A stretch of DNA of 44,698 bases, taken from NCBI GenBank assembly GCA_905234265.1, contig CAJOHJ010000015.1, forward strand, positions 1 through 44,698. The letters are read 5' to 3'. Of this stretch, positions 17,001-26,017 are shown one piece after another. Origin of the DNA: an uncultured Prevotella sp. (GTDB lineage: Bacteria > Bacteroidota > Bacteroidia > Bacteroidales > Bacteroidaceae). How positions within the stretch are numbered: the first letter of the stretch is position 1; each line of letters starts with the position of its first letter. Below the pieces are notes generated by a model. It was not told the DNA's origin, did no database searches, and was given only the letters and a program-made list of their open reading frames with translations. The position numbers were made by a program, and so were the translations under genes.

Positions 17001-17460
17001 CTCCCGACGTTGTCAGCGTAACCGTCTGCACGGTGCTGCCGTCGCCGCTGATGTCGTGAGTCTCCGTCACCAGTCGGCTTGCCGACTCAGCCAGTTTCAC
17101 CATCGGGCCGCCGAAAGGCCATCCCGTACCCGTTGTCATGTCGATGTCAATGCCCAGCAGGTCGCCTTGCTGCTGCACGTAGTCGAGCATTTCCAGCCAC
17201 TGGCTGCTCAGGAATGCAATGTTGTTGGCCGTGTTGCCCTTCACTCCGTAGATGGGCGTTATCTCCAGGTTGCCTATGCCGGCCTCTGCCAGCTGCTGCA
17301 TCTGCCACAGCAGGTTCTCCTTGTCGACGGCCGAGCCGTGCCACCACCAGCGGCTGCCGGCCTTTGCCTGCCGCGAAGCCTCTGGCCATTGCGGCTGGGC
17401 CTGCAGGCTTGCTGTCATTGTCAGTGCTGCCAGCAGCAGCGTCATCATAAGTCTTTTCAT
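14014..17460 (-). CDS. Secreted glycoside hydrolase, GH106-like (alpha-L-rhamnosidase type)
   Basis: This large enzyme (1148 residues from the chosen start) most resembles GH106 alpha-L-rhamnosidases: the early WWWHGSAV and LAEAGIGNLEITPIYGV segments, DMTTGTGWPFGGP, FFNDSYEI, and NLIDLYAEADIPETESF are typical. The start at 17460 gives a clean signal peptide (MKRLMMTLLLAALTMTASLQ); a frame 10 codons longer has no such signal. Toward the C-terminus are beta-sandwich segments including a jelly-roll carbohydrate-binding-like part, and the protein ends with YYTLQGVRVVKPRKGIYIRN plus GKKLIF, the same kind of C-terminal tail as the BspA-like protein. It would release rhamnose from plant pectin or other glycans. 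No SusC/SusD pair is next to it. Confidence 0.8.
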   Translation of the reverse strand: MKRLMMTLLLAALTMTASLQAQPQWPEASRQAKAGSRWWWHGSAVDKENLLWQMQQLAEAGIGNLEITPIYGVKGNTANNIAFLSSQWLEMLDYVQQQGDLLGIDIDMTTGTGWPFGGPMVKLAESASRLVTETHDISGDGSTVQTVTLTTSGATLQKVMAFPQSGNTGSVTDITDKATGTKLQWTAPEGAWKVIAAYNQYGVMQVKRPSPGSEGYVVDYFDKTAVANYLKYFDNRFNANGSRWPHSFFNDSYEINQADWTPTMFETFEKLRGYKLEEKLDKFLDRDPQVYADYRQTLSDMLRDNFTRQWTQWAHSHGATARNQAHGSPGNLIDLYAEADIPETESFYMNNFGIRGLRDDKGFYMQALSSRATLKYASSAAHITGKTLTSSESMTWLTEHFRTSLSQIKPELDLLFTSGINHVMFHGTTYSPKDAAWPGWKFYAAVDMSPTNSIWQDAPAMMKYIERVQSFMQMGQPDNDVLVYAPFANAMHKNSGTDYQNRMALFNINTLSTKMAELEECVNNLEKMGLDCDYTSEYYLMHTTYNDGALQTAAGTRYKALVLPVSTNLPDSVAAHIEELRQQGCPIVEGRTATALSALTMDAEQMRSDMGLSVIRRKNDSGHHYFVSNLTPADAEGYVALGVPFQSVAIFDPMTGSIKGAAIKDGKVWISLKSGQSALLWAYDSKTETAGEVTPSQELTALVIDTPWTLTVDGQLFALDKLRGWETLSDATAKFMGTGSYETTFSVTAAQLKSASAGFRLSLGDVRESARLWLNDEYLGCLWAVPFCIDIAADKLHEGSNTLRIEVTNLPANKISSMDREGTVWRIFEDINMSNISSDNYGSWQPVPSGLCSKVELIPLAAESNTLKAEFYAMESDAQGNYYPAYAIEMPAGATAEDIALTDENGNAFNGYSLATAADGTVRLTVKGLLAGNAIVTVGSSDGQQHYCYLPANGAYKQLAYYDFKDEGAMNNQWSKMATTVAITGFSGSGKQAWYRSKASTTSNAVAFEGLTLTADKNTYYCIYPNYGLNAFNDFTMTVNDAEKGDIALISYLIGDGASTYSAADSLLTIAYKADDYEPLAMSLTGRNGYVIYRELTVYRQQQTATAISQAATGRRDAAGAYYTLQGVRVVKPRKGIYIRNGKKLIFQ

Positions 17461-17569
17461 CTTATTAATCTTTCTGAAGTCTCTATGCATTTACGATTTA
17501 ACGATTTATTATTTACGATTTATTTCGACTTAGCGATTTTGTTATTTACAGTTGCATTGTCTTTACCTT
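17461..17569 (-). other. Spacer with repeated TTTACGATTTA-like words
   Basis: The 109 bp between tamL and the glycosidase gene consist largely of imperfect copies of ACGATTTA/TTATTTAC. No promoter match or hairpin is clear, so the glycosidase may be read from the tam transcript. Confidence 0.4.
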
Positions 17570-19939
17570 TTAGAACGGATAGCCGATGGCGAAGTTCAGC
17601 GTCTGGTTCTTCTTGAAGCCGTCGACGTTGTAGAAGCCGTGCCTCTCCGTCTTGTACGGCACGTGCAGGCCGATGCCCCAGTCGAGGCGCAGCACCAGGA
17701 ACTCCAAGTCGTAGCGCAGTCCCAGTCCGGTGCCTACGGCCATTTCGGTGAGCATGCTCTTCAGGCGGAACTGCACGCTGGGAGAGCCTGCGCTGCCGTT
17801 GTGGTCGTCCTGCAGGTACCACACGTTGCCGGCGTCGAGGAACAGTGCGCCGTAGAGGTCGCCGAAGAGCTTGCGGCGGTATTCCAGGTTGGCAACGACT
17901 TTCGTGTCGCCGTTTTGTATCAGGTAGGAGTAGGCCATGTTGTCGAAGCCTTCAAAGCAGCCGGGGCCGATGCTGCGCACCGGGAAGGCGCGGATGCTGT
18001 TGGCGCCGCCCACGTAGAACATTTCGCTGTTGGGGAGCCAGTTGCTGTTGCCGTAGTAGTAGATGAGGCCGGCATTGATGTGGGCCACCAGCTTGGAGTA
18101 AGAGTCGAAGGTCCACGTCTTTGTAAAGTCCGTCTCCACCTTTACGAACTGCGAGTAGGGGTTCTTGAACATCTGCTTGTCCTTGTCGTTCCATTTCTTG
18201 CCGCACAGCACGTCGTAGAGCGCAACGCCGTTGCCCGACTCGCTGACGGTGGTCTCCCAGCGGATGGGGTTGCGCAGGTTGGCGGGACTGGTGTACGTGT
18301 AGGTGTATCGCATCTCCGGGATGAAATAGTCCTGCATTGTTGCCAGCAGATATGGATTGGTGCTCATGATGTTTTCAAAGTCGGAAGTGCTGCTGTTCAT
18401 GAACTGATATTTCACCGTCAGCGGCGACAGCTCGTGCCTGCTCTGTGCCGATGTCTGCCAGCGATACGTCAGTTCGCCCGACACTACGTGCATCTTGTAG
18501 TAGCCCGGTCGGTATATGATGTCCGTCGAAGCCTTCAGCATCGTCGTCGGAGTGCTGTAGAAGCCCTTCCGGCGGACTATGCGGCCGTCTTTGTCGCGGC
18601 GGATGCGGCTGTTCTTGACGAAAGGTGCTATGATGCGCGGGAATTCCACGCTGCCGTCGGCACCATACTCATAGTTGTTCATCGAAGAGCCGCTTCGCGT
18701 CGACCATTCGTAGGAGCCGTGCACGTTGATGTCTATCTTCTCGCCGCCGCGGAAAGCGTTGCGGCGCGTGACACCCATCCTTACCTCAGGCCCCAGGCGG
18801 CCTATGGTGCGCGCATTGAAGTCGGTCTCGATGTAGAAGTCCCACGGCTTGTCGAAAGTACACGACAGCGTCAGGTCCAGCGTGTCGCAGAGTGCCGTAG
18901 TGTCGCGCGGAGTGAAGGCGAAGTCGCTCATTGAGAACAGTCCCATGGCGTTGATTTTGTTCACCGACTCCAGGTAGTTGTCGTAGCTGTACATCTGGCG
19001 CGGACGCAGCTTCATGTCGGCCATCAGCGCACGGGGGCGTATCGGCGGACGCTTGCCGGAATAGCGTATCGTGAAGAAGCGGCCCACCAGCGAGTCGGTG
19101 TACTGCTCGTTGTAGCTCTTGCGCATGTTGATGTTCACGCGGCCGATATACCACGGGTGTTTGGCGGCCTCTGGCGTGCCATCCACCATCTGGAAGCGCA
19201 GCTGCACCTTCTTGTCCACGGCAAACGTGTCTGCCAGGTAGGATGCGTAGCCCGGCTGATAGAAATAATAGCCGTTGTTTCTGAGAAGGGTGTTTATCCT
19301 GTTGCGTTCGGCGTCCAGGTTGCTCACCACGAAGGCGTCGCCCTTGCGCAGGTAGCTGCTGGCAAGCGACTGCTGGATGAGAGTGTCGGAGCCAAGGGGG
19401 AAGCCTATGTAGCTGATGCTGTCAAGAGTGTACAGCTGTCCGGGGTTTATGGAGTAGGAGATTTTTGCCGTCTTCGGGTTCTTCTGTGCAACTACCTCGT
19501 GGCTCACGGTGGCGCCGAAGTATCCGTGGTTGCGCATGACGCCCTGTGCAACCTGCGCACGCAGCTCCGGATTTACCCACGACATCAGCACCGGCTGCTT
19601 GCCGAACGACTTCGTGAGCCACTTGGCAAACATACCGTGGCTTTCCGAGAAGTGGTTCCATATAGACACACCGATGGAGAACGGCATCCTGTAGAACGAG
19701 CTGCCGAAGAGCGAGCCGTTGGGCGCCGTCGCCAGGGCAGCCTCGGCTTCCAGCTGGGCGTCCTCCATGTTTCGCGTCATCACTGCCGCACTGATGGTGC
19801 TGTCGGGCGTTGCCGGCTGCCACTTGATGTCCTTCAGGCCCGTGAACAGCTGGTCGCCGTCGGGAATGTTCTTCGTCATTGAGCAGCCCGTCAGCATTAC
19901 GGCTGCCAGCAAGTATATAAAGTATGTAGCTTTCTTCAT
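17570..19939 (-). CDS. BamA/TamA-family outer-membrane barrel lipoprotein (TamL)
   Basis: This 789-residue protein is the Bacteroidetes counterpart of TamA: an Omp85-family barrel anchored as a lipoprotein. The N-terminus has a lipobox (LAAVMLTGC, Cys19). POTRA-like domains follow (for example KISYSINPGQLYTLDSISYI and RGDAFVVSNLDAERNRI-type segments) and the C-terminal half is an Omp85 barrel (NSNWLPNSEMFYVGGANSIR, then AFPVRSIGPGCFEG, with the barrel ending in LDWGIGLHVP...FAIGYPF). It is thought to work with TamB in inserting or transporting lipids or proteins at the outer membrane. Its ATG overlaps the tamB stop by 4 bp, so the pair is coupled. Confidence 0.9.
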   Translation of the reverse strand: MKKATYFIYLLAAVMLTGCSMTKNIPDGDQLFTGLKDIKWQPATPDSTISAAVMTRNMEDAQLEAEAALATAPNGSLFGSSFYRMPFSIGVSIWNHFSESHGMFAKWLTKSFGKQPVLMSWVNPELRAQVAQGVMRNHGYFGATVSHEVVAQKNPKTAKISYSINPGQLYTLDSISYIGFPLGSDTLIQQSLASSYLRKGDAFVVSNLDAERNRINTLLRNNGYYFYQPGYASYLADTFAVDKKVQLRFQMVDGTPEAAKHPWYIGRVNINMRKSYNEQYTDSLVGRFFTIRYSGKRPPIRPRALMADMKLRPRQMYSYDNYLESVNKINAMGLFSMSDFAFTPRDTTALCDTLDLTLSCTFDKPWDFYIETDFNARTIGRLGPEVRMGVTRRNAFRGGEKIDINVHGSYEWSTRSGSSMNNYEYGADGSVEFPRIIAPFVKNSRIRRDKDGRIVRRKGFYSTPTTMLKASTDIIYRPGYYKMHVVSGELTYRWQTSAQSRHELSPLTVKYQFMNSSTSDFENIMSTNPYLLATMQDYFIPEMRYTYTYTSPANLRNPIRWETTVSESGNGVALYDVLCGKKWNDKDKQMFKNPYSQFVKVETDFTKTWTFDSYSKLVAHINAGLIYYYGNSNWLPNSEMFYVGGANSIRAFPVRSIGPGCFEGFDNMAYSYLIQNGDTKVVANLEYRRKLFGDLYGALFLDAGNVWYLQDDHNGSAGSPSVQFRLKSMLTEMAVGTGLGLRYDLEFLVLRLDWGIGLHVPYKTERHGFYNVDGFKKNQTLNFAIGYPF

Positions 19940-22900
19940 GGCCTAACTGTTGTAGAGTCCTTTGCCACCGTCGTGCTGTCTGGTTGCGTGCGCCGTGGCT
20001 GTATGTTGAATGTGCTTGTCGGATCCTTCAGTCTGAACAGGTCTGTGATGTGCTGCAGCGAGCGTCGCCAGATGAAGCCGCCGCCGTACTTCTGCGTGTA
20101 GCCGTCAAGCCAGTCGTAGGAGTTGTTCTGATAGAATACAGACACGTATTTGTTGGCTGTGTCGTCCAGTCGGTACTCCATAGTGACGTTGTCGAAGAAG
20201 GAATTGTTGCGCTCCTGGATTTCTGCGCCAGTGGAAACCTTGCCGCCTACGGCCAGCTTCACCCTGTTGTTGAAGAAGCGCTTGGCAAACTTGAAGGAGT
20301 AGTCGGTATGTGTGTTGCCCGTGGCGTCCGTAGCGTTGTCCATGCCCACGGAGAGGTCAAGGGTACGCAGGGCATTGCCGGTTATCTGGCTGATTTCCGA
20401 GCTCAGGAACGAGCTTAGGGCAGAGTTCATCGAGAAGGAGCCTGTGCTGCCGTCGGAAAGATACATGCCCGTCGTCAGCATCGACACGGCCAGCTTGCCG
20501 CGCTGCTCCACGCTCATCGCCTGCAGTTCGCTGTGCAGCTGCATGTCTTCGGGGGCGTCAAGCGAGAACTCCAGTCCCATGTTGCTCAGAGTCTTCGAAA
20601 CCGTCACGCCGCAGTCGAACTCCACGCTGCGTCCCACTCCCGAGGCATCGGTGACGGTGGCCTTCATGCGCTCCGACGCGCTGATGTTCAGCGTCGGGTT
20701 CATAGGCTCTCCGGTGAATTCTATGTACGAGCCGTCTTTTATGCTGAACGTCTTCAGAGGTATTACCGGCATCGAGTATTTCATCTCGCCGTTCGACAGG
20801 GTGTACTTGCCGTAGAGCTGCATGCCGTCGGCCGGCGTGAAGCGCATGCGTATCGTGCCGCCGCCCATCAGGTCTATGTAGTTGCTGTGGTCGGTATTCA
20901 GGTAAGCCATGATGTGCGCTCCCTTGGAAACGTCGAGCGTCATGTCCATTGAGAAGCCTGTTATTGCAGGTTTCTCGACTACGGTCTGCGTACTGTCGCT
21001 AAAGTCAGTAAATCGCACCAGCTCGTCCAGCTGGTTGTCGGTGTTAAGAGGCGAGTCGCGCAGGATGTAGCTCATGTCGGTCTTGCCAAGCACTTCCATG
21101 CGTCCGCGCATGGACATGTTGTCAAGTTGTCCCTTCATGATGGCGAACAGGTTTACGAAGCCCTTGCCGTAGGCCACGCTCTTGGGGTTTTCCTTCTCGT
21201 TGATAATCTGGAAATCGCGGGCGCGCATTCTGAGGTCGACCATTATTTTCTCCGTATCGCTGAAGTCTACGCTGCCGTTCACTGTCAGCGGCGTCTCGCT
21301 CTGCGGCGCATGCACCTTAAAGTCCTGCAGGTTCAGCACACTGTTAATGATATGCACGGGAGTGTCGTCGAAGCGGAGCCTCATGCCGTATGGTATGCTC
21401 ACCAGGTACGACGACTCCAGGGCCATCTCGCCATTGACGGTCGGCGCCGACGCCTTGCCCCTGACCGACAGCTCTCCGTGTCCGTAGCCTTCCAGACCTA
21501 TCATCTGGTCAGGCACGAAGCCGTTGGCCAATGACAGTGGGAACTTCTCCATGATGAATTTGGCGTCCAGGAATCCGTCGTCCCTGTCGTAGTATGTACC
21601 TGTCAGCAGTCCCACCTCCGTGTCGTCCATCATGATGCGTGCTTCCACGGCGTGGGCAGTGTCACCTTTTTGCAGATACACCATTTCCGTGCTGATATTT
21701 CCTATCGGGCTTCCCTCGTATGCCATCTTCTGCACTCCCATTTCGCCGGCCACCGAGATGCGTCCGCTGAGGTCCTGCACGATGTGGTAGTCGCCGTTCA
21801 TCACTCCGCTGACCTGCGGCATGTACGGCAGCACCGACGTTATCTCGGCAAGGTTTAGCTGCGTGACGCTGAATGTCAGGTCCTGCAGTGTCGTAGAGTC
21901 GGTGTCGTCAGAGAGTATCTGCAGTCCGGTGTAGTCTTTCGAGATGAGGTCTATGTTAGCCCTTATGTGGCCAGAGTGTTCTATGAGCAGGAAGTTGTCG
22001 CTGTTCAGATTGAATTCCTTATATCCAAGGATGGGATGCTCAGGTATGAAGTGGAAGTTGATGCCCTCGTCCACCATTTCCGCTTGCGCTCCGAGGCGTG
22101 CGCCCATCTTGCCTGTGGCATCGTAGTAGCGTACGCCCATTGTTGCTCCGCGCTCCTGCAGCACGCCGTCGAAGAGGGCGTTGAACACAAACTGAGGGTT
22201 TTTCTTGTTGTTGCATATCTGTCCGCCGAACGACAGCCTTTCCTTGCGCTGCGTGATGCGGAAGTTGATGGTGTCCAAGCGGATGTCGCTGACAGTCAGC
22301 GCGTGCATGCTGCCATTGCCGTTGACGCCTTGCTCCGGCGAGCATGCCATGTCGAACAGCAGGTCCTTGAACTCCATTCCCATGCCGGCGCGCATGAAGT
22401 CGCTGACCGGGTTGTTGCGATAGCTTTGGATATGTACCTTTGCCCTTGGCAGCTGTCTGCGCAGTGCCGGCTGGTCAATGACCCTTGCGTGGTACTGTGC
22501 CGCCAGCGTGTCGGTGAATGTCTGCATCTGGTCCATCAGCTGCATGTATGTGCCGCTGGCGTCCAGCTTCACTATGAGGTCGCCGCTCTGCACTCTCAGC
22601 AGTGTGGTGTCTGCCGACGTCTGTGCGTGCAGGCCGATGAATTCCGAGTGGTACGAGTCTGCGGAGTCGCGTATCACGATGTCGCTGATGAGTCCGCTGA
22701 CATAGTTGTTCAGGTTCATGTCGCTGGTGATGTCGGCCGCTCCGCATAGTGACAGTGTCAGCGGCTGCTCCATGAGTCCCATTGCGTAGAGGTCGGCACG
22801 GCGAATGTCGGTGCTGACGTTGCCTTCCAGCTTGTTGGTACCCAGGAGCGCGTCAAGATTGATGGTTCCGCTGAGCAGTTCGTTGCGGCTTTCTATGCAT

Positions 22901-24549
22901 GCTATTGCGTGTCCGTTGCTCAGGTTCGCCTGCACTCCTACGTCGGTGAGCGTCAGCTGTCCGTAGTCTATGCGTCCGATGTCGGCATTGGCCGTGAGGC
23001 GTGTGCTTGGCGACATGAAGTCTGTGCCTTGTCCGCTGATGTCGATGTCGGCTGTTACGGTATATATCGAGTCGTGCGGCATGAAGTGGTTGATGTTCAG
23101 GTTCTGCACCTTCATTTTTGCGTCATACTTCATCAGCCGCTGGTCGAACGAGCCAGTAGCCTTCACCAGTCCGCGCCCCTCGCGCAGCGCCACGTCAGCC
23201 GAGTACACCTCTCCGTTGGCCTTCACGCGGCCGTTGGCACTCATCGGCGGCAGCCTGTAGTTGTGCCGCATGTCTGCCGGCAGTATTCCCATCAGGAAGC
23301 CGAGGTTGTGGCTCTGTGCGTTGAAGGTGACGTCGGCCCTGAGGTTCTTCAGGTCGGTGGCGTTGTTGACAAATCCCGATGCCGTGGCGTGGAAGGCCGT
23401 AGGCAGTTCTATGTCGAGGTCGTTGAATTCCAGGTGTTCCATGTTGCCCCATGCGGAGCCTTTTACGTTCAGCGGATACGCCGGCCACCGGCTTGTCAGT
23501 TCCTTTGGCATGTCTTTCATGAACATCATCAGGTCCTCGCGTCCTATTGATGCGTCGATGCGCATGCGCATGTTCCCCGGGTCCTTGAGGTCCATGAGCG
23601 ACAGCGGCATGTCCATGTTTACGTAGATGTTGCTTGTCGGCGTCTTCAGGTTAAAGCTTGGCAGGCTTATCGTTCCGTTCTCCATGCTCAGCGCTCCCGA
23701 GAGGCCGGTTATCTGCATGCCGCTCTTCTCCTTCATTGCCACGTTTCGCATGAAGAGCCGCAGGGTGGGGTCGTGGTAGTAGATGCTGTCGATGCCGATG
23801 TTGACGTTGCTCAGGTCGATGTGGTTGAAGTCCAGTTCCTCAATGCGCGGCTCGAACGTCTGGTCGTATTGCAGTGTGCCGTCCTGCCAGTCGACGCTGC
23901 CCACGGTGTACGTCTGCGTGCCGAGGTCGATGAGTGCGTTGCGTGCCATCAGCGATGCCGCCGTCATGGCCACGCTCATGGTGTCGCCGGGCGTGAAGAG
24001 CTTGATGTCGGCCCGTCTGACGGTCAGCGTGTCGGCGGCAATCTTCCAGAGCGTCTCCGATGTCGTGGTGTCCTCCGGCACGGAGTCGTTCATCCATACT
24101 GCAATCCTGGCGTCGTCTATCTGCGTTCCGTTCAGCTCCACGCTCTGTGCGTCGAGGTCGATGCCGCGGCTGGTGGCATAGAGCCTTCCCACGGTGCCTT
24201 TCACGAGGGCTGCCTCCACCAGCTCGCCGGTGTTGATGCGTGCGTTGCTGACCTCCAGCTCCTTGATGACCACCTTCTTCTGGAACAGCGGCCTGAGCTT
24301 GACGTCCAGCGTCAGCCGGTCGATGTAGTTGCTGTCGGCTTTCAGTCCCACCACCTGCAGGTCCAGTGGGAACGACAGCCTCACGCGGTCGATGCTTATG
24401 TCGATGCCTGTCTTTTCCGTGGCAATGGCGGCCACCTTGTCCACCGCCCAGTTCTGCACGGGCGGCAGGTATATGAGTATTGTGAGCAACACAAACAGAA
24501 TTATCGGGCTAAGCAGAATGCCCAGAATCCACCAGAAGGCTTTTTTCAT
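19936..24549 (-). CDS. tamB: Translocation and assembly module protein TamB (DUF490)
   Basis: TamB is a very long periplasm-spanning protein, anchored in the inner membrane, that forms a hydrophobic groove between the two membranes. The start at 24549 (MKKAFWWILGILLSPIILFV) gives the expected N-terminal membrane anchor and 1537 residues; an open frame further upstream is chance, since it crosses the promoter region. The body is repetitive beta-rich sequence (NLNINHFMPHDSIYTVTADI, VNGSVDFSDTEKIMVDLRMR) and the C-terminal ~350 residues form the TamB/DUF490 domain (GGGTIRMRFTPADGMQLYGK, YSFKFAKRFFNNRVKLAVGG). It is followed, with a 4-bp overlap, by tamL. Confidence 0.92.
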   Translation of the reverse strand: MKKAFWWILGILLSPIILFVLLTILIYLPPVQNWAVDKVAAIATEKTGIDISIDRVRLSFPLDLQVVGLKADSNYIDRLTLDVKLRPLFQKKVVIKELEVSNARINTGELVEAALVKGTVGRLYATSRGIDLDAQSVELNGTQIDDARIAVWMNDSVPEDTTTSETLWKIAADTLTVRRADIKLFTPGDTMSVAMTAASLMARNALIDLGTQTYTVGSVDWQDGTLQYDQTFEPRIEELDFNHIDLSNVNIGIDSIYYHDPTLRLFMRNVAMKEKSGMQITGLSGALSMENGTISLPSFNLKTPTSNIYVNMDMPLSLMDLKDPGNMRMRIDASIGREDLMMFMKDMPKELTSRWPAYPLNVKGSAWGNMEHLEFNDLDIELPTAFHATASGFVNNATDLKNLRADVTFNAQSHNLGFLMGILPADMRHNYRLPPMSANGRVKANGEVYSADVALREGRGLVKATGSFDQRLMKYDAKMKVQNLNINHFMPHDSIYTVTADIDISGQGTDFMSPSTRLTANADIGRIDYGQLTLTDVGVQANLSNGHAIACIESRNELLSGTINLDALLGTNKLEGNVSTDIRRADLYAMGLMEQPLTLSLCGAADITSDMNLNNYVSGLISDIVIRDSADSYHSEFIGLHAQTSADTTLLRVQSGDLIVKLDASGTYMQLMDQMQTFTDTLAAQYHARVIDQPALRRQLPRAKVHIQSYRNNPVSDFMRAGMGMEFKDLLFDMACSPEQGVNGNGSMHALTVSDIRLDTINFRITQRKERLSFGGQICNNKKNPQFVFNALFDGVLQERGATMGVRYYDATGKMGARLGAQAEMVDEGINFHFIPEHPILGYKEFNLNSDNFLLIEHSGHIRANIDLISKDYTGLQILSDDTDSTTLQDLTFSVTQLNLAEITSVLPYMPQVSGVMNGDYHIVQDLSGRISVAGEMGVQKMAYEGSPIGNISTEMVYLQKGDTAHAVEARIMMDDTEVGLLTGTYYDRDDGFLDAKFIMEKFPLSLANGFVPDQMIGLEGYGHGELSVRGKASAPTVNGEMALESSYLVSIPYGMRLRFDDTPVHIINSVLNLQDFKVHAPQSETPLTVNGSVDFSDTEKIMVDLRMRARDFQIINEKENPKSVAYGKGFVNLFAIMKGQLDNMSMRGRMEVLGKTDMSYILRDSPLNTDNQLDELVRFTDFSDSTQTVVEKPAITGFSMDMTLDVSKGAHIMAYLNTDHSNYIDLMGGGTIRMRFTPADGMQLYGKYTLSNGEMKYSMPVIPLKTFSIKDGSYIEFTGEPMNPTLNISASERMKATVTDASGVGRSVEFDCGVTVSKTLSNMGLEFSLDAPEDMQLHSELQAMSVEQRGKLAVSMLTTGMYLSDGSTGSFSMNSALSSFLSSEISQITGNALRTLDLSVGMDNATDATGNTHTDYSFKFAKRFFNNRVKLAVGGKVSTGAEIQERNNSFFDNVTMEYRLDDTANKYVSVFYQNNSYDWLDGYTQKYGGGFIWRRSLQHITDLFRLKDPTSTFNIQPRRTQPDSTTVAKDSTTVRP

Positions 24550-24575
24550 ATAGGCGCGTGTAGATATAGTGGTGG

Positions 24576-24583
24576 CAAAATTA
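24576..24583 (-). promoter_or_regulatory. Putative -7 box for the tamB operon
   Basis: On the minus strand this reads TAATTTTG, an exact TAnnTTTG match 27 bp upstream of the tamB start. No TTTG is found at the right distance upstream, so the -33 half is weak. Confidence 0.4.
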
Positions 24584-24647
24584 CTAAAAATAACAAGAGC
24601 AGGAAAAATATTTCTGTTTTTTTTCTGTTTTTCATGAGAACTTTTCT

Positions 24648-24655
24648 TACTTTTG
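24648..24655 (+). promoter_or_regulatory. Putative -7 box for the SH3-domain gene
   Basis: TACTTTTG matches TAnnTTTG and lies 73 bp before the ATG at 24728. The -33 position holds TCTG (one mismatch at 20-bp spacing). The predicted start is near 24661. Confidence 0.45.
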
Positions 24656-24727
24656 CTGAGTAAAACACTGCGAAGATAGCTTGACAACAGGAAAATCCTT
24701 AAATAAACCCTAAAACAAACAATAATT

Positions 24728-25477
24728 ATGAAGAAGACATTTTTGCTTTTCGTGGCCGGCCTGTTTGCAGTCACGGCCAGCGCGCAAGACCCGCGCATTG
24801 TCGACGGTACCGACTTTGTAGTCGTCAAGGGCAAGTCGGCTGTTAACATCCGTGAGGCCGCCAGCACCAAGAGTCCGAAGGTCGGCTCGCTTCCTGTAGA
24901 TTTCACGCTGCCTGTCATTGGCGACGACAACAACTGGTTCCAGGTGATATTGCCTGACTTGGGCTACGGCTTCGTAAGCCCTTCCGTCTGCAAGGTTTCC
25001 ACTGCGAAGCTCGACGCCAGCCGTGTCACCGACCACGTCTACGGAGTCTGCGAAAGCTATGAGGAGGCCGTCACCTGGTCTGTTGCTCCCATCAAGGGCA
25101 CCGAGTGGTTCGTGGCCGTCACCATGAGCGACAACTCGCCGCTGCCCGTTCCCGGCGGCCAGCGCCTGTGGAAGGGCTACAAGGCCGGCAACGTGCTGGT
25201 GTTCACCAGCTACGTGCAGCTGAACGCCAACTACAACGAGGGTCCCACAGGCCTTAAGATTGCCAAGGGTAAGGAGAATGGCAACACCGTCGTCACCATC
25301 AACTTCGGCGACAAGGGTGCCATGCCCGACAACCAGGGTGGCAAGGTTCTGCGCCCGTCGGCCATCACCGGGCAGATGTTCGACAGCATCTTCGACGGCA
25401 ACGAGGCAGACGACGCAAGGCTTTACCTGGGTCCGGAACTGTTTACGGAGAAATACGCCAACGTAGTCATCGGATAA
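24728..25477 (+). CDS. Secreted bacterial SH3-domain protein
   Basis: This 249-residue protein has a signal peptide (MKKTFLLFVAGLFAVTASAQ). Residues ~28-95 form an SH3b-type domain (KGKSAVNIREAASTKSPKVG, LPVIGDDNNWFQVIL, GYGFVSPSVC). The remaining ~150 residues are not recognised; they contain SYEEAVTWSVAPIKGTEWFV and GKENGNTVVTINFGDKGAMP. SH3b domains often bind cell-wall peptides, but the target here is unknown. It is a single-gene unit, divergent from tamB and closed by a strong terminator. Confidence 0.75.
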   Translation: MKKTFLLFVAGLFAVTASAQDPRIVDGTDFVVVKGKSAVNIREAASTKSPKVGSLPVDFTLPVIGDDNNWFQVILPDLGYGFVSPSVCKVSTAKLDASRVTDHVYGVCESYEEAVTWSVAPIKGTEWFVAVTMSDNSPLPVPGGQRLWKGYKAGNVLVFTSYVQLNANYNEGPTGLKIAKGKENGNTVVTINFGDKGAMPDNQGGKVLRPSAITGQMFDSIFDGNEADDARLYLGPELFTEKYANVVIG

Positions 25478-25495
25478 ACGTGTGGCAAAACGCTG

Positions 25496-25534
25496 GCGGC
25501 AGCAGGGGAGGCGCCTCCCCTGCTGCCGCTTTTT
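25496..25534 (+). terminator. Very strong intrinsic terminator after the SH3 gene
   Basis: A perfect 17-bp palindrome (25496-25512 with 25513-25529; core GGGGAGGC/GCCTCCCC) is followed by TTTTT at 25530-25534. With no spacer, the central bases form the loop. It lies 18 bp after the stop codon. Confidence 0.95.
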
Positions 25535-25703
25535 GGTGTCTGACTACCGCTTTCCGTTGCCTGACGAAATCTTGACAAATTAAGACCTGTTAACCCAGTT
25601 AAGCCCCACTTTCTGAATTTTTGCAGCTGTGGAGGAAAATTTGCGAGTTTTTGGGTGGCTGCGCCTACCCGTTGATTTTCAGTCGCTTAGCGTTGTGTTT
25701 CGG

Positions 25704-25777
25704 AATTTTCTGTGTGCAACAGAAAATTATCTCTGCGAGTTACGAGATTATCTCCGTAAGATAATTCTGTAACTCGC
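25704..25777 (+). repeat. Palindromic repeat, two hairpins (locus B)
   Basis: The first hairpin is AATTTTCTGT (25704-25713) with ACAGAAAATT (25719-25728). The second is nested: GCGAGTTAC (25735-25743) with GTAACTCGC (25769-25777), enclosing ATTATCT-ccgta-AGATAAT (25747-25765). The inner 18 bp ATTATCTCCGTAAGATAA are identical to a copy at about 8459-8476. Confidence 0.75.
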
Positions 25778-26017
25778 TTTCTTTTGCTCTCGGAACAATG
25801 CGAAAAAACGGAAACAGAAACGGCGAAAATTATAATTTCTGCACAAAATGCGGTCGAGTGTGCAGAAAATAGCGTCTCTTATGTTGAGAATTTTACAACA
25901 AAGAGAATTGGTTTTCCCATTCTGCAACCTTTCGTTTTGCCTTCCGGCGATTTTTTAGTAGCAGTCTTGTTCAGGGAATTTATTTTTACAAAAGTCTTCT
26001 TCAGAGATTTGCTGTTA

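Noticed and set aside
17552..18934. 460-codon plus-strand frame opposite tamL
   Set aside because: Val/Ala/Arg-rich composition typical of an antisense shadow; tamL explains the DNA.
24550..24933. N-terminal extension of the tamB frame
   Set aside because: It crosses the divergent promoter region and the SH3 gene in antisense; the ATG at 24549 gives the expected membrane anchor.
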